Source: Micromonospora echinospora (lineage in GTDB: Bacteria > Actinomycetota > Actinomycetes > Mycobacteriales > Micromonosporaceae). From it: DNA of 64,000 bases. The DNA lies in assembly GCF_900091495.1 (NCBI RefSeq), contig NZ_LT607413.1, positions 4,231,001 through 4,295,000 of the forward strand, read 5' to 3'. The translations under genes and the position numbers were made by a program. Positions 9,204 to 21,522 of this stretch are shown piece after piece. Each line of letters opens with the position of its first letter. Within the stretch, counting starts at the first letter, position 1. The notes beneath the pieces are model-generated. The model searched no databases, was not told where the DNA came from, and was given only the letters and a program-made list of their open reading frames with translations.

Positions 9204-10417
9204 CCGTTCTCCGGTTGGCGGAACTCGGCCCGGCGGTGACGGTGCCGCTGGACGTCGGGGATGCCCATCTGCTCGGTGCCACCGACGTGGTCGAGGTGCG
9301 CCCGGGGCCGGACCCGGGCCGGTGGGTGGTCCGGGCTGGCCGGAAGGTCGGGGTGGCCCGGATCGGCGGGGTGGAGCTGCACATCACGCCGAAGGTGCCG
9401 GTCGCCCGGCTGCTCTTCTTGCTCGGGTACGCCCGAAATCCACAGCGGTGGCGGGACGAGACGGTCGCCCTGCCCGATGAGAAGGACCTGGTACCGGCGC
9501 TCGCCATCGCGCTGTGGCGGCAGACCGAGCGGGCGCTGCGTCCCGGCCTGATTCAGGGCTACCGCACGCTCGACGCGACCTCGCCGGTGCTGCGCGGTCG
9601 GCTGCGGGAGACCGCTCAGCTCAGCCGCTGGCTCACCGCACCGCAGCCGCTGGAGATCCGGTACGACGAGTACACCGTCGACACCACGGAAAACCGGATC
9701 CTGGCCACCGCCGTGGACCGGATGCTGCGCGTACCCGGAATCGATCCGGAGTCCCGGCGGATGCTGCGGCGTCTCGCGGCCCGGTTCGTCGGGGTGACCC
9801 GGCTGCGGGCCGGCGTGCCCGCGCCGATCTGGCGACCGACCCGGCTCAACGCGCACCTGCGGGTGGCCCTCCGGCTGGCCGAGTTGGTGCTCTCGGGAAC
9901 CAGTGTCGAGGCGGGACGTGGCGGTACTCTCGCCAACGGCTTTCTGCTCGACATGTGGCGGGTGTACGAGGACTTCCTCGCCGAGGCGCTGCGCACGGCC
10001 ATCGAGGCACGGCACGGTGGCACGGTGCTCGCGCAGCACCGGCACCATCTCGACCACGCGGAACGCCTGGAACTGCGCCCGGACGTGCTGTGGCGTGACC
10101 CGGCCGGCCGGTACGCGGCGATCGTCGACGCGAAGTACAAACTCGACGAGGCGCGTGGGGACACGTACCAGATGCTGGCCTACTGCGTCGCGTACGGCCT
10201 GCCCCGCGGACATCTCGTCTACGTCGCCGGCAAAGACCTGCCCCGACGGCACCTAGTCCGCAATGTCGACGTGGAGATCGTCTGCCACCTGCTCGACCTG
10301 GACCTCCGCCCAGCGGACCTACTCGCCCGGGTCGATGACCTGGCCGCCGAGATCGCCGCCGAGTCTGCTCGATCCGCACCGGGTAGGGGCGCCCCGGACC
10401 GGGGTGGCGCACCCTGA
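9200..10417 (+). CDS. mcrC: McrC-like nuclease subunit of the McrBC system
   Basis: This is a 405-residue McrC-family protein. The N-terminal part (LHITPKVPVARLLFLLGYA) is the usual McrC beta-rich region that contacts McrB. The C-terminal part has the PD-(D/E)xK nuclease core: RPDVLW near residue 293 and IVDAKYK near residue 308. With McrB it should cut DNA carrying modified bases after NTP-driven translocation. The GTG start overlaps the mcrB stop as GTGA, so the two are translationally coupled. The length is normal for the family. The target modification cannot be read from sequence. Confidence 0.92.
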   Translation: MTVLRLAELGPAVTVPLDVGDAHLLGATDVVEVRPGPDPGRWVVRAGRKVGVARIGGVELHITPKVPVARLLFLLGYARNPQRWRDETVALPDEKDLVPALAIALWRQTERALRPGLIQGYRTLDATSPVLRGRLRETAQLSRWLTAPQPLEIRYDEYTVDTTENRILATAVDRMLRVPGIDPESRRMLRRLAARFVGVTRLRAGVPAPIWRPTRLNAHLRVALRLAELVLSGTSVEAGRGGTLANGFLLDMWRVYEDFLAEALRTAIEARHGGTVLAQHRHHLDHAERLELRPDVLWRDPAGRYAAIVDAKYKLDEARGDTYQMLAYCVAYGLPRGHLVYVAGKDLPRRHLVRNVDVEIVCHLLDLDLRPADLLARVDDLAAEIAAESARSAPGRGAPDRGGAP

Positions 10418-10547
10418 CGACGATCTTCGGCTAGGGGTTCGGAATCGAAAAATATCGACGGACACCCCTACTTGGTCTTCCGGGCGGGGCCATTAAGTGA
10501 TATCTATCTCTTGCTGATCTTTCTCCTAGCCCCCGGGAGTGTGCGAC

Positions 10548-11351
10548 GTGCGGAGATCCCGCTTGGTAACCCTCGCCCTGAGCCTCACAGCGGCTCTCGG
10601 TGCCACCATCGTGACGGCCGTTCCCGCCCAGGCGGCGGCCACCGACCGCTACGTCGCCCTCGGCGACTCGTACGCCTCCGGCGTGGGTGCCGGCAGCTAC
10701 ACGAGCGAGAGCGGCAGCTGCAAGCGCAGTACCAACGCCTACCCCGCGTTGTACGCCGCCAACATCAAGCCGGCCTCCTACAAGTCGGTCGCCTGCTCGG
10801 GGGCCACCACCACGAGCGTCATCAACACCCAGCTCTCGGCGCTCACCTCGACCACCACGCTGGTCAGCGTCCAGGTCGGTGGTAACGACGTCGGCTTCGC
10901 CAACATCATGACCACCTGCGTGCTCTACGGCACGAGCCAGTGCGTGGCCTCGGTGGACGCCGCCATGGTCAAGGCCCGCAACGACCTGCCGCGCCTGCTG
11001 GACAACGTCTACAACGGCATCAAGACCCGGTCGCCCTCGGCCCGCGTCGTGGTCGTCGGCTACCCGGTGTTCTACCAGCTGAACACCCCCTGCGTCGGGC
11101 TCACCGACACCGCGCGGGCGAAGATCAACGAGGGCATCAACCTGGTGGACGACATCATCCGCAGCCGGGCGACCTCGCACGGCTTCCGCTTCGCCGACGT
11201 GCGCAGCGCCTTCGTCGGGCACCAGCTGTGCAGCTACGGCGAGAAGTGGCTGCACGCGTTGAACATCCTGGACATCGGCGTCTCGTACCACCCGACCGCG
11301 GCCGGTCAGTCCGGCGGCAACTACCCGGTCTTCCGCTCCGTCGCGGGCTGA
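10548..11351 (+). CDS. Secreted SGNH/GDSL-type esterase or lipase
   Basis: This is a 267-residue protein. A signal peptide (RRSRLVTLALSLTAALGA, cleavage near AQAAA) is followed by an SGNH hydrolase: block I GDSYASG with the catalytic Ser, an oxyanion Gly in SGATT, block III GGND, and block V SYHPT with the catalytic His. Six or more Cys suggest disulphides, as in the Streptomyces extracellular GDSL lipases. It likely hydrolyses esters outside the cell. GTG at 10548 is preferred over GTG at 10539 because GGGAG (10535-10539) is then 8 nt away. The upstream 130 bp is unusually AT-rich and probably holds the promoter. Confidence 0.9.
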   Translation: MRRSRLVTLALSLTAALGATIVTAVPAQAAATDRYVALGDSYASGVGAGSYTSESGSCKRSTNAYPALYAANIKPASYKSVACSGATTTSVINTQLSALTSTTTLVSVQVGGNDVGFANIMTTCVLYGTSQCVASVDAAMVKARNDLPRLLDNVYNGIKTRSPSARVVVVGYPVFYQLNTPCVGLTDTARAKINEGINLVDDIIRSRATSHGFRFADVRSAFVGHQLCSYGEKWLHALNILDIGVSYHPTAAGQSGGNYPVFRSVAG

Positions 11352-11367
11352 ACCGGAATCTCGTCCG

Positions 11368-11405
11368 CACCGGGCCCGCCGCGCACCGACGCGGCGGGCC
11401 CGGTG
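11368..11405. terminator. Bidirectional hairpin terminator
   Basis: There are 16-bp perfect arms (11368-11383 and 11390-11405) around a 6-nt loop, in the 67 bp between the convergent SGNH-hydrolase and MarR-family genes. No T-run is present, as is common in such GC-rich genomes. Confidence 0.75.
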
Positions 11406-11418
11406 TGTCGGTGCGCCC

Positions 11419-11853
11419 CTACCGGGTCTCCGCCCCGGCTGTCGGCGAGGCCGACTCCAGGTTGCCGGCCATCACCGCGAGCACCCGGACCGTCTCCACG
11501 TACTGCTCGGTGGTGAGCCCGGACATCAGCCGAGCGCGGGCCTCCTCGACCCGGGCGGCCACCTGCGCGTGGGCGGTCTGACCGGCGGTGGTCAGACCGA
11601 GCCGGCCGTCGTCGTCCCGCGCCACCCAGCCGCGCCGGGCGAGATCGTCCACGGCGCCGTCGCCGTCGGTGCCGAACGGGGCCAGGGCGGCGTCCAGTTG
11701 CGCCCGGGTCCGCGCGGCCTCGTGCAGCAGGTGCAGGGTCTGCCAGTGCCGCCGGCCGAGCCGGTCCTCGGCGAGAGCGGCCTCGAACTGTGCCTCGATC
11801 AGGTTGTGTAGGTGTCGCAGCCAGTAGCCGATGGGCCGGCTGGTCGGTTTCAT
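11419..11853 (-). CDS. MarR-family winged-helix transcriptional regulator
   Basis: This is a 144-residue protein. An N-terminal dimerisation helix (IGYWLRHLHNLIEAQFEAAL) precedes a winged helix with a recognition segment and wing (DLARRGWVARDDDGRLGLT, then TAGQ) and a C-terminal helix. The order of elements and the length fit MarR repressors. The ATG at 11853 has GGGAG 5 nt upstream. It may control the downstream gene or its own synthesis; no operator is evident. The ligand is unknown. Confidence 0.8.
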   Translation of the reverse strand: MKPTSRPIGYWLRHLHNLIEAQFEAALAEDRLGRRHWQTLHLLHEAARTRAQLDAALAPFGTDGDGAVDDLARRGWVARDDDGRLGLTTAGQTAHAQVAARVEEARARLMSGLTTEQYVETVRVLAVMAGNLESASPTAGAETR

Positions 11854-11992
11854 GGCGCTCCCGGTCGCTCGACGTGCGGGACGATGGTCGGTCCGCAGTG
11901 TGGACGGACGCGCCATCGACCCGGTCGAGGCGAGGTGTAGGGGTGGGGTGTCCCGGCTCGGTCGGTCGGGCGTGCCGGACGGGGCGTGGACC

Positions 11993-12487
11993 TCAGTCCG
12001 TCGCCGGCAGGACCCGCTGGATCGCCGCGTGCAGCTCCGGAGCGTCCGGCTCGACCGTGGGGGCGAACCTCGCGGCCACCGTGCCGTCCGGCGCGACGAG
12101 GAACTTCTCGAAGTTCCAGCGAATGTCGCCGGTGTGGCCGTCGGCGTCCGCCGTCTGGGTGAGCAGCGCGTACAGCGGGTGCCGGCCGGGACCGTTGACC
12201 TCGACCTTCTCTGTCAGCGGGAAGGTCACCCCGTAGGAGATCCGGCAGAACTCGCCGATCTCGTCGGCCGTGCCGGGCTCCTGTCCGGCGAACTGGTTGC
12301 ACGGCACCCCGAGCACCACCAGCCCGCGTCCGGCGTAGGCGTCGTACAGCTTCTGTAGGCCGGCGTACTGCGGGGTGAGGCCGCACTGGGAGGCCACGTT
12401 CACCACGAGGAGCGCATGCCCCCGGTGGCCGGAGAGATCGGCCGCGCCGCCGGCGAGGGCGTTGATCTCGATGTCGAAGACGCTCAT
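11993..12487 (-). CDS. Glutathione-peroxidase-family thiol peroxidase
   Basis: This is a 164-residue GPx-fold enzyme. The peroxidatic site reads NVASQCGLT, with Cys where animal enzymes have selenocysteine. The Gln (CNQF) and Trp-Asn (WNFEKF) of the catalytic tetrad are present. In actinomycetes such enzymes reduce hydroperoxides with thioredoxin or mycothiol systems rather than glutathione (family knowledge). I chose ATG 12487 because MSVFDIE is the usual N-terminus; a TAACCT hexamer 7 nt upstream suggests a leaderless transcript. Confidence 0.9.
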   Translation of the reverse strand: MSVFDIEINALAGGAADLSGHRGHALLVVNVASQCGLTPQYAGLQKLYDAYAGRGLVVLGVPCNQFAGQEPGTADEIGEFCRISYGVTFPLTEKVEVNGPGRHPLYALLTQTADADGHTGDIRWNFEKFLVAPDGTVAARFAPTVEPDAPELHAAIQRVLPATD

Positions 12488-12494
12488 GCCGGCG

Positions 12495-12500
12495 AGGTTA
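12495..12500 (-). promoter_or_regulatory. TANNNT -10 element of the peroxidase gene
   Basis: On the minus strand TAACCT lies 7 nt before the ATG at 12487 and no ribosome-binding site is seen, which fits a leaderless mRNA. Confidence 0.5.
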
Positions 12501-12637
12501 CCGCCGCGTAGGCGTACCTGGGCAGACGACGGGCCGGCCGGGGCGATGAACCCCGGGTGACGGCTGGTCGACAAGCTGTGCGGGGTCTGCCCCGCTGACC
12601 GGCGGGGATCCGAGATGTAAATCGATACATGCGCATC

Positions 12638-12667
12638 TTGACGAAGTGATGACGGCGTGAGTAGCGT
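12638..12667 (+). promoter_or_regulatory. Probable chitinase promoter
   Basis: TTGACG (12638-12643) and TAGCGT (12662-12667) are separated by 18 bp and lie 48 bp before the chitinase start. This resembles a housekeeping-sigma promoter. Confidence 0.5.
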
Positions 12668-12681
12668 CTCAACCACCATCT

Positions 12682-12704
12682 GGAAAGTTTCCTAACTGTT
12701 TAGG
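12682..12704. promoter_or_regulatory. Palindromic operator-like site before the chitinase gene
   Basis: GGAAAGTTTCC (12682-12692) is a palindrome with a one-base centre and is fused to CCTAActgtTTAGG (12691-12704). It is just downstream of the likely promoter, where a repressor would block transcription. It is a plausible site for a sugar-responsive regulator of secreted glycosidases. Confidence 0.5.
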
Positions 12705-12714
12705 GAGACGCCGC

Positions 12715-14322
<1,608 letters not shown>

Positions 14323-14337
14323 CCCGACCGCACCACC

Positions 14338-14380
14338 CGTCGGGGGTGGGGATCGGCCCAGCCGATCCCCACCCCCGACG
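14338..14380. terminator. Strong hairpin after the chitinase gene
   Basis: Perfect 20-bp arms (14338-14357 and 14361-14380) flank a 3-nt loop, starting 16 bp after the chitinase stop. This is a probable transcription terminator without a T-run. Confidence 0.8.
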
Positions 14381-14411
14381 CCGTGCCGGTGGCTGGCTCC
14401 CTGCGGGGTGT

Positions 14412-14469
14412 GTGGTAGCAGGGGTCCCCTGTTACCGCTTTTTGCAGAACAGGGGACCCCTGCTACCAC
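14412..14469. repeat. GGGGTCCCC intergenic hairpin, copy 1
   Basis: Perfect 22-bp arms (14412-14433 and 14448-14469) surround a 14-nt loop containing five T. The core AGGGGTCCCCTGTT recurs at 42390-42431, so this belongs to a dispersed palindrome family. The rest of the gap to 14696 (about 230 bp) shows no gene. Confidence 0.85.
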
Positions 14470-14696
14470 GTGGCGGGGTGGCTGTCACCCCGCGGCGGGC
14501 GGCGTCGAGCCGGCGACGCGGCACCGGCCGGTGGTGCGACGGTGCGGGGCACTGCGTCGTTGATCCGTCAGATGCTCCGGCCGACGGCGGACGGAGGTGG
14601 CCGAACGCCCGAGTCGATGGTGACATCGCCTGGAAGAGAGTCGATGTGACAGACTCGCGGCTCGGTCGGCTCGACGTGGCGTGCGAGGAGGCTCTG

Positions 14697-16890
<2,194 letters not shown>

Positions 16891-16912
<22 letters not shown>

Positions 16913-17943
16913 CTGTGGGCACGATCGTCGACCTCCGCTCGGACACCGTCACCCGGCCCACCGCCGGGATGCGGGAGGCGATGGCCACCGCCGACGTCGG
17001 CGACGACGTCTACGGCGAGGACCCGGCGGTCAACGCGCTGGAGGCCGAGGTCGCCGCGCTCTTCGGGCACGAGGCGGCGCTCTTCGCCCCCACCGGGTCG
17101 ATGGCCAACCAGATCGCCCTGCAACTGGTCGTGCCCCCGGCCCACGAGCTGCTCTGCGACGCCGACGCGCACGTGGTCACGTACGAGATCGGCGCGGCGG
17201 CGGCGTACGGCGGCATCTCGTCGCGGACCTGGCCGGCGGTCGGCGGGGACGTCGACCCGGACGTGGTCGCCGCGATGGTCCGCCCGGACGGCTACTGGGC
17301 GGTGCCGACCCGGGCGATCGCCGTGGAGCAGACCCACAACCGGGGCGGTGGCGGCGTGATCCCGCTGGACACCCTGCGCGCGTTGCGTCGGGTCGCCGAC
17401 GACGCCGGGGTGGCCCTGCACTGCGACGGCGCCCGGATCTGGCACGCCCACGTCGCCGACGGGGTGCCCCTGGCCGAGTACGGCGCGCTCTTCGACACCC
17501 TGTCGGTCTGCCTCTCCAAGGGGCTCGGCGCGCCGGTCGGTTCGCTGGTGATCGGCAGCGCGGAGCAGATCGAGCGGGCCCGCTTCATCCGTAAGCGGAT
17601 GGGCGGTGGCATGCGGCAGGCCGGTGTCCTGGCCGCCGCCGGCCGGTACGCGCTGGCCCACCACGTGCCACGGCTCGCCGAGGACCACGCGAAGGCCGCC
17701 CGGCTGGCCGAGGCGATCGCCCCGTTCGGGCTGCTCGCCACCACGGTCCGCACCAACATCGTCCCGCTGGACCTGACCAAGGCGTCCCTCGACGCGCACG
17801 CGCTGGCCGCCGCCGCCCGTGCCGAGGGGGTGCTGGTGTCGGTGCTCGGGCCGCGTACCGCCCGCCTGGTCACCCACATGGACGTCGACGACGCCGGCAT
17901 CGACCGTGCCATCGCCGTGCTGACCCGGATCCTGACCGGCTGA
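16891..17943 (+). CDS. ltaE: Low-specificity L-threonine / L-allo-threonine aldolase
   Basis: This is a 350-residue PLP enzyme that splits threonine or allo-threonine to glycine and acetaldehyde. IVDLRSDTVTRPT is the family N-terminus; VYGEDP, the Asp/His region HCDGARIWHA and the PLP lysine in LSKGLGAPVGS are all present. GTG 16891 is chosen because GAAGGAGG lies 5 nt upstream and the conserved core begins 10 residues later. The first 8 codons come from the third copy of the tandem repeat. Confidence 0.93.
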
Positions 17944-17999
17944 CGTAGCCGACGCGCCGTACCAGCCCGCCACCCGTCACGCCCCCCACCACCGCTTCG

Positions 18000-18072
18000 T
18001 CGATCACGGAGTTGTGGTGTGCGATGTGGTGACGATCGCGAGGTTCGGGTGGTGCCCGAACTCCATGATCGA
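18000..18072. repeat. Imperfect palindrome between convergent genes
   Basis: The 14-nt arms TCGATCACGGAGTT (18000-18013) and AACTCCATGATCGA (18059-18072) are reverse complements except for one base. The element sits between ltaE and the convergent nfo gene, and is probably a dispersed intergenic palindrome acting as a terminator. Confidence 0.6.
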
Positions 18073-18116
18073 CGGGGCCGGGGCGGGTCGGGGGCGGGGC
18101 GGGTCGAGGGCGGGGG

Positions 18117-18980
18117 TCAGGGACGCAGGCGGCGGAGGGTGGCGATGTCGGCGGCGTGGCCGACGTGCTTCTCGGTCGGGGTCTCCACGACCACCGGAAC
18201 GCCGGCGGTGGCCGGGTGGGTCATCAGTTCGGCGAAGGCGGGCTCGCCGATGGTGCCCTTGCCGATGTTCTCGTGCCGGTCCCGGGTCGAGCCGCAGAGA
18301 TCCTTCGAGTCGTTGGCGTGCACCAGCCGCAGCCGGTCCGCCCCGACGGTGGCCACCAGGGTGTCCAGGGTCGCGGTCATCCCGCCCTCGGCGGCCAGGT
18401 CGTGCCCGGCCGCCCAGGCGTGGCAGGTGTCGAAGCAGACCCCGAGCCCGGGATGCCGGTCCACCGCGTCCAGGTACGGCCCGAGATGCTCCACCCGTGA
18501 CGCCAGTGACCGGCCGCCCCCGGCGCTCGGTTCGACCAGCAGCATCGGCCCGCCGGCCGCCGCGGCGGCGTCCAGCAGCGGCAGCAGGGACTCACGGACC
18601 TGCCGCATGGCGGCGGCGTCGTGGGCCGCGTCGACCGAACTGCCGGCGTGGAACACCACCCCCCGTGCCCCGATCGCCCGGCCCCGCCGCAGCGCGTGGT
18701 CCAGGGTCTCCACCGAACGGGTCACCGTCGCCGGCGTGGGGGAGCCGAGGTTGACCAGCAGCGACGCGTGGATGAAGACCGGGATCCCCCGGGCCGCGCA
18801 GCCCTCGGTGAAGCGGGCGTCCTGGGCCGGGTCGCCGGGGGGCAGCGCCCAGCCCCGCGAGTTGGAGACGTAGACCTGCACCACCTCGGAGCCGGCGGCG
18901 TCGGCGTACGGCAGGGCCGCCTTCGCCAACCCGCCCGAGGTGGGGGTGTGCGATCCGACGGGCCGGTCGGTGCCGGCCAT
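18117..18980 (-). CDS. nfo: Endonuclease IV-like AP endonuclease
   Basis: This is a 287-residue TIM-barrel enzyme of the AP endonuclease 2 family. VGSHT, VVFHAGS, VEPSAGGGRS, CFDTCHAWAAGHD, HANDSKD and the RHENIGKG-to-VVVETP segment carry the His, Glu and Asp ligands of the tri-zinc site. It should incise DNA at abasic sites in base-excision repair. Its ATG directly follows the stop of the kinase gene (TAGATG), so the two are co-transcribed. Confidence 0.92.
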   Translation of the reverse strand: MAGTDRPVGSHTPTSGGLAKAALPYADAAGSEVVQVYVSNSRGWALPPGDPAQDARFTEGCAARGIPVFIHASLLVNLGSPTPATVTRSVETLDHALRRGRAIGARGVVFHAGSSVDAAHDAAAMRQVRESLLPLLDAAAAAGGPMLLVEPSAGGGRSLASRVEHLGPYLDAVDRHPGLGVCFDTCHAWAAGHDLAAEGGMTATLDTLVATVGADRLRLVHANDSKDLCGSTRDRHENIGKGTIGEPAFAELMTHPATAGVPVVVETPTEKHVGHAADIATLRRLRP

Positions 18981-20987
18981 CTAGAAGCACCCGATGGTGA
19001 TCGGGGTGCCCGGAGCGACCTGGGAGTTCTCGCCCGGGTTCTGGAAGCGGACCACGCCGTTGGGGTTGAACTGCACCACCACCGGGAAGCCCTGGCTCTC
19101 CAGCACCTGCTTGCCCTGCGGGCAGGGCATGTCCACCACCCGGGGTACGGCAACCGGGGCCGGCCCCTTGCTGACCTCCAGCTTGACGTCGGTGCCCTTC
19201 TCCACGCCGGAGCCGTCGGCGGGCGACTGCCCGATCACCTCGTCCTTCGGCCGGTCGGAGTCGCGGTAGGTCTCCACCGGCACCAGGCCGAGCTGCTGGA
19301 GTTCCCTCCGGGCGTCGGTGACGCTCTTGCCGACCAGGTTCGGCACGGTGATCGGGGCGCGTCCCCGACTCAGCACCACGGTGACCTTGGCGCCGACGTT
19401 GACCTCGGCGCCCGCCTTCGGGTCGGTGTCCAGCACCACCCCGGCCGGCAGGTTGTCGTCGTAGCGGGCCTTGCCCTTGACCACCTCCAGGCCCAGATGG
19501 CGCAGGTCCGCCTCGGCGAGTTCGTACTCCTTGCCCACCACGTCCGGCACCGGGAGACGATCCGGCCCGAGGGAGAGCGTGAGGGTGATGGTGCCGCCCC
19601 GGACGATGCGGTCGGCCGACGGGGGGTCCTGCGTGAGGACGCTGTCGCGGGGCACCTTCGCGTCGTACCTCGGCTCGGCGTAGGTGAGGGAGAGCCCGGC
19701 ACGGGAGGCCTGCGCCTCCGCCTCGGCCTTGGTCAGGCTGACCAGCTCGGGGGCGGCCGTGTACCGCCCGACGCCGAACCACCAGCCACCGCCGGCGAGG
19801 AGTAGCGCGACCACCAGCACGGCGGCGATCAGTGGCAGCCGGCCCGACGTGGCCTCCGACAGCTGCCGGCGCAGCCGGCTCCACGGGGTGTCCCCGTCGG
19901 GAACGGCCCGACGCCGGTGCGGTCGGTCCGGCGCGGTGGTGTCCCGCGACCGGCGGCCGGTCTTCGGCTCGGGCAGCCGGGCCCAGGAGGGACGCTCGGC
20001 GGGCCGGACCGGCGCGACGGCCATGGTGGGCTGGGCGACGGCCGGGACGACGTCGTCGGTGAACCGGCGCAGCACGGCGGTGTGCGCGTTGCTGCCGAGG
20101 TCCTCCCGGGCCATCTGCACCTCGGCCAGGAACGCCCCGGCGTCCGTCGGACGGGCCCCCGGCTCGCGGCGGGTGGCCCGCGCGACCAGTTCGTCGAGCG
20201 CCTTCGGCAGCCCGGGCACCAGGGTGGACGGGGCCGGCACGTCCCGGTCCACGTGCTGCCAGGCGACGTCGACCGGGCGGTCGCCGTCGTACGGCACCCG
20301 ACCGGTGAGCATCTCGAACAGCACGATGCCGGCCGAGTAGACGTCGGTGCGCGGGTCCGCGTGCCCGTCGGTGACCAGCTCCGGCGCGACGTACGCGACG
20401 GTCGCCATCAGCTGGTTGCCCTGCTCCTCGCTGCCGCTCGCCTCGACCGCGCGAGCCAGGCCGAAGTCGGCCACCTTCACCACGCTGTCGACCAGGTTCG
20501 CCGCGCCGCCGGTGGGCGCCTCGGCGACCAGCACGTTCTCGGGTTTCACGTCCCGGTGCACCAGACCGGCCCGGTGCGCCGCGCCGATCGCCGCGAGCAT
20601 CTGCTCGGTGATGGCCAGCGCCTCGTCCGGGTTGAGCCGGCGGCGCTCGGCCAGCACGTCCCGCAGGGTCCGGCCCCGGACGTACTCCATGACCAGGTAG
20701 GGCAGGCCACGGTGGGTGCCCTGGTCGTACACGGCGACCACGTTGGGGTGGGTGAGCCGGGCGATGGTCTTGGCCTCGTCGGTGAACCGCTCGACGAAGC
20801 CCGCCAGGGGGGACCGGGGGTCCGGTGCCTGGGTGGGGTGAATGATCTTGACGGCGACCGTGCGCTCGAGACGTTCGTCCGTGGCGGTGTACACGGTCGC
20901 CATGCCGCCCCGGGCGACGCGACCGCGGATGCGGTAGCGCCCCTCGATCAGCGAGCCCAGCAACGTGTCGGCGACCTGTGTGTCCAT
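18981..20987 (-). CDS. pknL: Membrane Ser/Thr protein kinase with four PASTA domains, PknL-type
   Basis: This is a 668-residue protein. The N-terminal Hanks-type kinase (about 13-275) has GRVARGGMATVY, VAVKII, HRDVKPEN, DFG and APE. A basic juxtamembrane linker leads to one transmembrane helix (about 382-404, LPLIAAVLVVALLLAGG). Four extracellular PASTA repeats follow (about 412-475, 477-543, 544-609, 610-668), the last with two Cys. PASTA domains sense muropeptides or cell-wall state. Neighbours aroG and an Rv2175c-like protein identify it as the PknL orthologue; M. tuberculosis PknL lacks PASTA, Corynebacterium PknL has them (recalled). The -10-like TAGACT lies 8 nt before the ATG. Confidence 0.93.
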   Translation of the reverse strand: MDTQVADTLLGSLIEGRYRIRGRVARGGMATVYTATDERLERTVAVKIIHPTQAPDPRSPLAGFVERFTDEAKTIARLTHPNVVAVYDQGTHRGLPYLVMEYVRGRTLRDVLAERRRLNPDEALAITEQMLAAIGAAHRAGLVHRDVKPENVLVAEAPTGGAANLVDSVVKVADFGLARAVEASGSEEQGNQLMATVAYVAPELVTDGHADPRTDVYSAGIVLFEMLTGRVPYDGDRPVDVAWQHVDRDVPAPSTLVPGLPKALDELVARATRREPGARPTDAGAFLAEVQMAREDLGSNAHTAVLRRFTDDVVPAVAQPTMAVAPVRPAERPSWARLPEPKTGRRSRDTTAPDRPHRRRAVPDGDTPWSRLRRQLSEATSGRLPLIAAVLVVALLLAGGGWWFGVGRYTAAPELVSLTKAEAEAQASRAGLSLTYAEPRYDAKVPRDSVLTQDPPSADRIVRGGTITLTLSLGPDRLPVPDVVGKEYELAEADLRHLGLEVVKGKARYDDNLPAGVVLDTDPKAGAEVNVGAKVTVVLSRGRAPITVPNLVGKSVTDARRELQQLGLVPVETYRDSDRPKDEVIGQSPADGSGVEKGTDVKLEVSKGPAPVAVPRVVDMPCPQGKQVLESQGFPVVVQFNPNGVVRFQNPGENSQVAPGTPITIGCF

Positions 20988-20995
20988 CGGGGGGC

Positions 20996-21001
20996 AGTCT
21001 A
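20996..21001 (-). promoter_or_regulatory. TANNNT -10 element of the kinase gene
   Basis: TAGACT on the minus strand is 8 nt before the ATG at 20987 and no close ribosome-binding site is present. Confidence 0.45.
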
Positions 21002-21078
21002 TGTCTCCGGGAGGCGACGGCAGAACAGGATGCCACAGTGCCGCCGGATCGTCACCTTGACGCACCCGTTTTCGCCAG

Positions 21079-21118
21079 CCCCGTTGGCCGGCTGGACGCC
21101 CCGTTGGCCGGTGGACGG
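21079..21118. repeat. 20-bp direct repeat in the pknL / Rv2175c-like divergent promoter
   Basis: CCCCGTTGGCCGGCTGGACG is followed directly by a near-copy differing by one missing base. It lies 23 bp upstream of the DNA-binding-protein start and could be an operator for that protein (inference). Confidence 0.5.
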
Positions 21119-21140
21119 CACGACGTGGCAGGGTGATCGG

Positions 21141-21521
21141 GTGAGCGAATCCGTACCCGCCGACCGGGCTGTTCCGGGCCCCGGTCCCGCCGCCGACGAC
21201 GCCTGGCTGACCCTGCCCGACGTCGCCGAACGCCTCGACGTGTCGATCAGCAAGGTCCACCAGATGATCCGGGACCGCGAGCTGGTCGCGGTCCGCCGTG
21301 ACGGCATCCGGAAGATCCCGGTCGACCTGGTCGCCAACAAGACCGTGCTCAAGCACCTGCCGGGGGTGCTCAACCTGCTCGCCGACGCCGGCTACGACGA
21401 CGACGCCGCGCTGCGCTGGCTGTACGAGCCGGACGACACCCTGCCGGGCACCCCCGCCGTGGCCCTCGGCGGTGACCTGGCCCGCGAGGTCAAGCGCCGG
21501 GCCCAGGCGCTCGGTTTCTGA
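21141..21521 (+). CDS. Rv2175c-like helix-turn-helix DNA-binding protein
   Basis: This is a 126-residue protein. A disordered acidic/Pro start precedes a winged-helix core (WLTLPDVAERLDVSISKVHQ, then MIRDRELVAVRRDG and KIPVDLVA). The C-terminal half (VLNLLADAGYDDDAALRWLY) is diagnostic of the Rv2175c family. In M. tuberculosis Rv2175c binds DNA and is phosphorylated by PknL (established). The divergent gene here is that kinase, so the pair is probably a signalling unit. The GTG start follows AGGGTGAT. The stop is 1 nt before the lycopene cyclase gene. Confidence 0.88.
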   Translation: MSESVPADRAVPGPGPAADDAWLTLPDVAERLDVSISKVHQMIRDRELVAVRRDGIRKIPVDLVANKTVLKHLPGVLNLLADAGYDDDAALRWLYEPDDTLPGTPAVALGGDLAREVKRRAQALGF

Positions 21522-21522
21522 G

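Noticed and set aside
18592..21036. 814-codon minus-strand frame
   Set aside because: Same strand as the kinase but a different frame; Arg/Gly/Pro-rich low-complexity translation, while the true frame shows kinase and PASTA domains.
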